Origin: JAXLWB01 sp046328715
GTDB taxonomy: Bacteria > Chloroflexota > Anaerolineae > Caldilineales > Caldilineaceae
Reading direction: 5' to 3'
Length of the DNA: 64,000 nt
NCBI GenBank assembly: GCA_046328715.1
Contig: JAXLWB010000012.1
Coordinates: 62,001 to 126,000 of the forward strand
A model generated the notes under the pieces. The model was not told the DNA's origin. It ran no database searches and saw nothing but the letters and a program-made list of their open reading frames with translations. This document shows positions 63,329 through 64,000 of the stretch, piece by piece; the first letter of the stretch is position 1; every line of letters begins with the position of its first letter. Position numbers and translations under genes: made by a program.

Positions 63329-63396
63329 TGAAGAGTCGAAGAGTGGAAGAGTTGAAAAGTACCAAAGTAGCTTTGGTACTTTTCAACTCTTCCACT
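63329..63396. repeat. Heptamer-word block ending in a 26-bp perfect hairpin
   Basis: GAAGAGT-type words lead into arms 63342-63367 and 63371-63396 (core GAAAAGTACCAAAG / CTTTGGTACTTTTC), perfect complements with a 3-nt loop. It lies just upstream of the amidohydrolase gene. Confidence 0.65.
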
Positions 63397-63544
63397 TTTC
63401 AACCTTACTTCCAAATAGCTCTCTCTAAAAAACGAATGCACACAACTATTCGGTTAGTGGTCTATTGGGATTCAACAATCCTTCAGATCACGATCATCGT
63501 ATCACAAAGAAAATGCGCTGGGAAACTGCGAAGAGAAGCGTTGT

Positions 63545-63581
63545 AAAACAAAAAAGCGGTGACGAACTGGTTCGTCACCGC
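63545..63581 (-). terminator. Rho-independent terminator of the RNase J gene
   Basis: On the minus strand, GCGGTGACGAA / TTCGTCACCGC (63571-63581 and 63556-63566) is followed by a T-rich run (63545-63555). It lies ~130 bp after the RNase J stop. Confidence 0.75.
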
Positions 63582-63711
63582 AGCATGGTAAACAACGAGT
63601 TGCAACCACGCAAGCCTTGCACAACAGCGAATGAAGAAATAAACGAAAATATCGTGCGCCGCTTCGTTTCTTTCTTCATTCGTTGTTGTTTCTCGAATGA
63701 TTGGTTAGCGA

Positions 63712-64000
63712 TTAGACTTCCATCACCAAAGGTAGGATCATCGGGCGACGTCCCATTTCTTTGTGAGCAAAGGTAGCGAGGGCGTCCTTGACCTTCTCTT
63801 CGAGCACCTGGGGCGGGGCCTTCTTCTTGAGCACCTTGTTGACTGCCTCCTGGGCACGCTTGAAGAGCTCTTCGTTGTCGCGGATGTAGACAAAACCACG
63901 GCTGAGAATTTCGGGTCCGTAGATCACTTCGCCATCAAACTCGTCCACAGCCACCACACAGACAATAAAGCCATCCTGGCTGAGATGTTGGCGGTCGCGC
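63712..64000 (-). CDS. rnj: C-terminal end of ribonuclease J (5' part outside window)
   Basis: The visible 96 codons read up to the window edge as DRQHLSQDGFIVCVVAVDEFDGEVIYGPEILSRGF in pieces, followed by VYIRDNEELFKRAQEAV and the end KEMGRRPMILPLVMEV. This is the C-terminal domain of RNase J, an exo/endonuclease for mRNA decay and rRNA maturation. The start lies beyond 64000. Confidence 0.9.
   Translation of the reverse strand, partial: RDRQHLSQDGFIVCVVAVDEFDGEVIYGPEILSRGFVYIRDNEELFKRAQEAVNKVLKKKAPPQVLEEKVKDALATFAHKEMGRRPMILPLVMEV

Noticed and set aside
1..64000. tRNA or rRNA genes
   Set aside because: No cloverleaf-like segment with GGTTCRANNC and matching acceptor arms, and no rRNA-like stretch, was noticed; a dedicated scan could not be run.

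Overview
The window looks like a chromosome segment of a Chloroflexota bacterium, probably of the Anaerolineae/Caldilineae/Ardenticatenia group. Reasons: a secreted protein ending in a YLPLV-type motif, a surface protein with a long VPT/TPT-rich stalk and repeated cadherin-like modules, many palindromic intergenic repeats, and large secreted adhesin- or protease-like proteins beside ordinary Hsp33, FtsK and RNase J genes. This placement comes from gene content read by eye, without a database search. No rRNA, tRNA, prophage, IS transposase or CRISPR array was recognised.

Layout. 1-5.2 kb: the 3' part of a very large DEAD/DEAH helicase of the DUF1998 type whose last ~600 bp are broken by several frameshifts. 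5.5-6.2 kb: a non-coding array of about 17 diverged 43-bp units with a strict period. 7-11.9 kb: an enolase-superfamily dehydratase, a ROK sugar kinase, a radical SAM protein, a PatB-type aminotransferase and a small membrane protein. 12.6-19.1 kb: a soluble hybrid histidine kinase with a LacI-type sugar-binding sensor, an amidohydrolase, Hsp33 and a HAD phosphatase. 19.1-22.7 kb: two broken genes, an acetyltransferase and an NTPase/TPR protein. 22.9-31.7 kb: three secreted proteins: a LamG-like protein, a 1403-aa gluzincin-like/VWA protein, and an 884-aa protein resembling the animal large lipid transfer family (vitellogenin/MTP). 32.2-37.1 kb: a LolD/MacB-type ABC ATPase with a giant FtsX-type permease. 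37.4-38.4 kb: an sdpRI-like pair with a 40-bp palindromic operator. 38.5-43.5 kb: a membrane-anchored cadherin-like protein and nicotinate phosphoribosyltransferase. 43.9-49.9 kb: a five-gene operon (corrinoid-reactivating ferredoxin, Virulence_fact/homocysteine methyltransferase fusion, DUF1638, nucleotidyltransferase, phosphomutase-like metalloenzyme). 50-57 kb: a DCC protein, a two-component system, an MFS transporter and FtsK. 57-64 kb: a methyltransferase, small enzymes, a toxin-antitoxin pair, a sugar-acid catabolic pair and the end of RNase J.

How the genes work together. The 43.9-49.9 kb operon carries accessory parts of a corrinoid-dependent methyl transfer route ending on homocysteine; the primary methyltransferase and corrinoid protein are not in the window. 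The dehydratases, ROK kinase, uronate-isomerase-like hydrolase and LacI-sensor kinase point to use of plant- or biofilm-derived sugars and sugar acids. Intergenic space is unusually structured: at least four dispersed palindromic element families plus many arm-paired blocks built from 7-bp words.

The most unusual items are the lipid-transfer-like secreted protein at 29.05-31.7 kb, the 43-bp array at 5.5-6.2 kb and the 43.9-49.9 kb operon.
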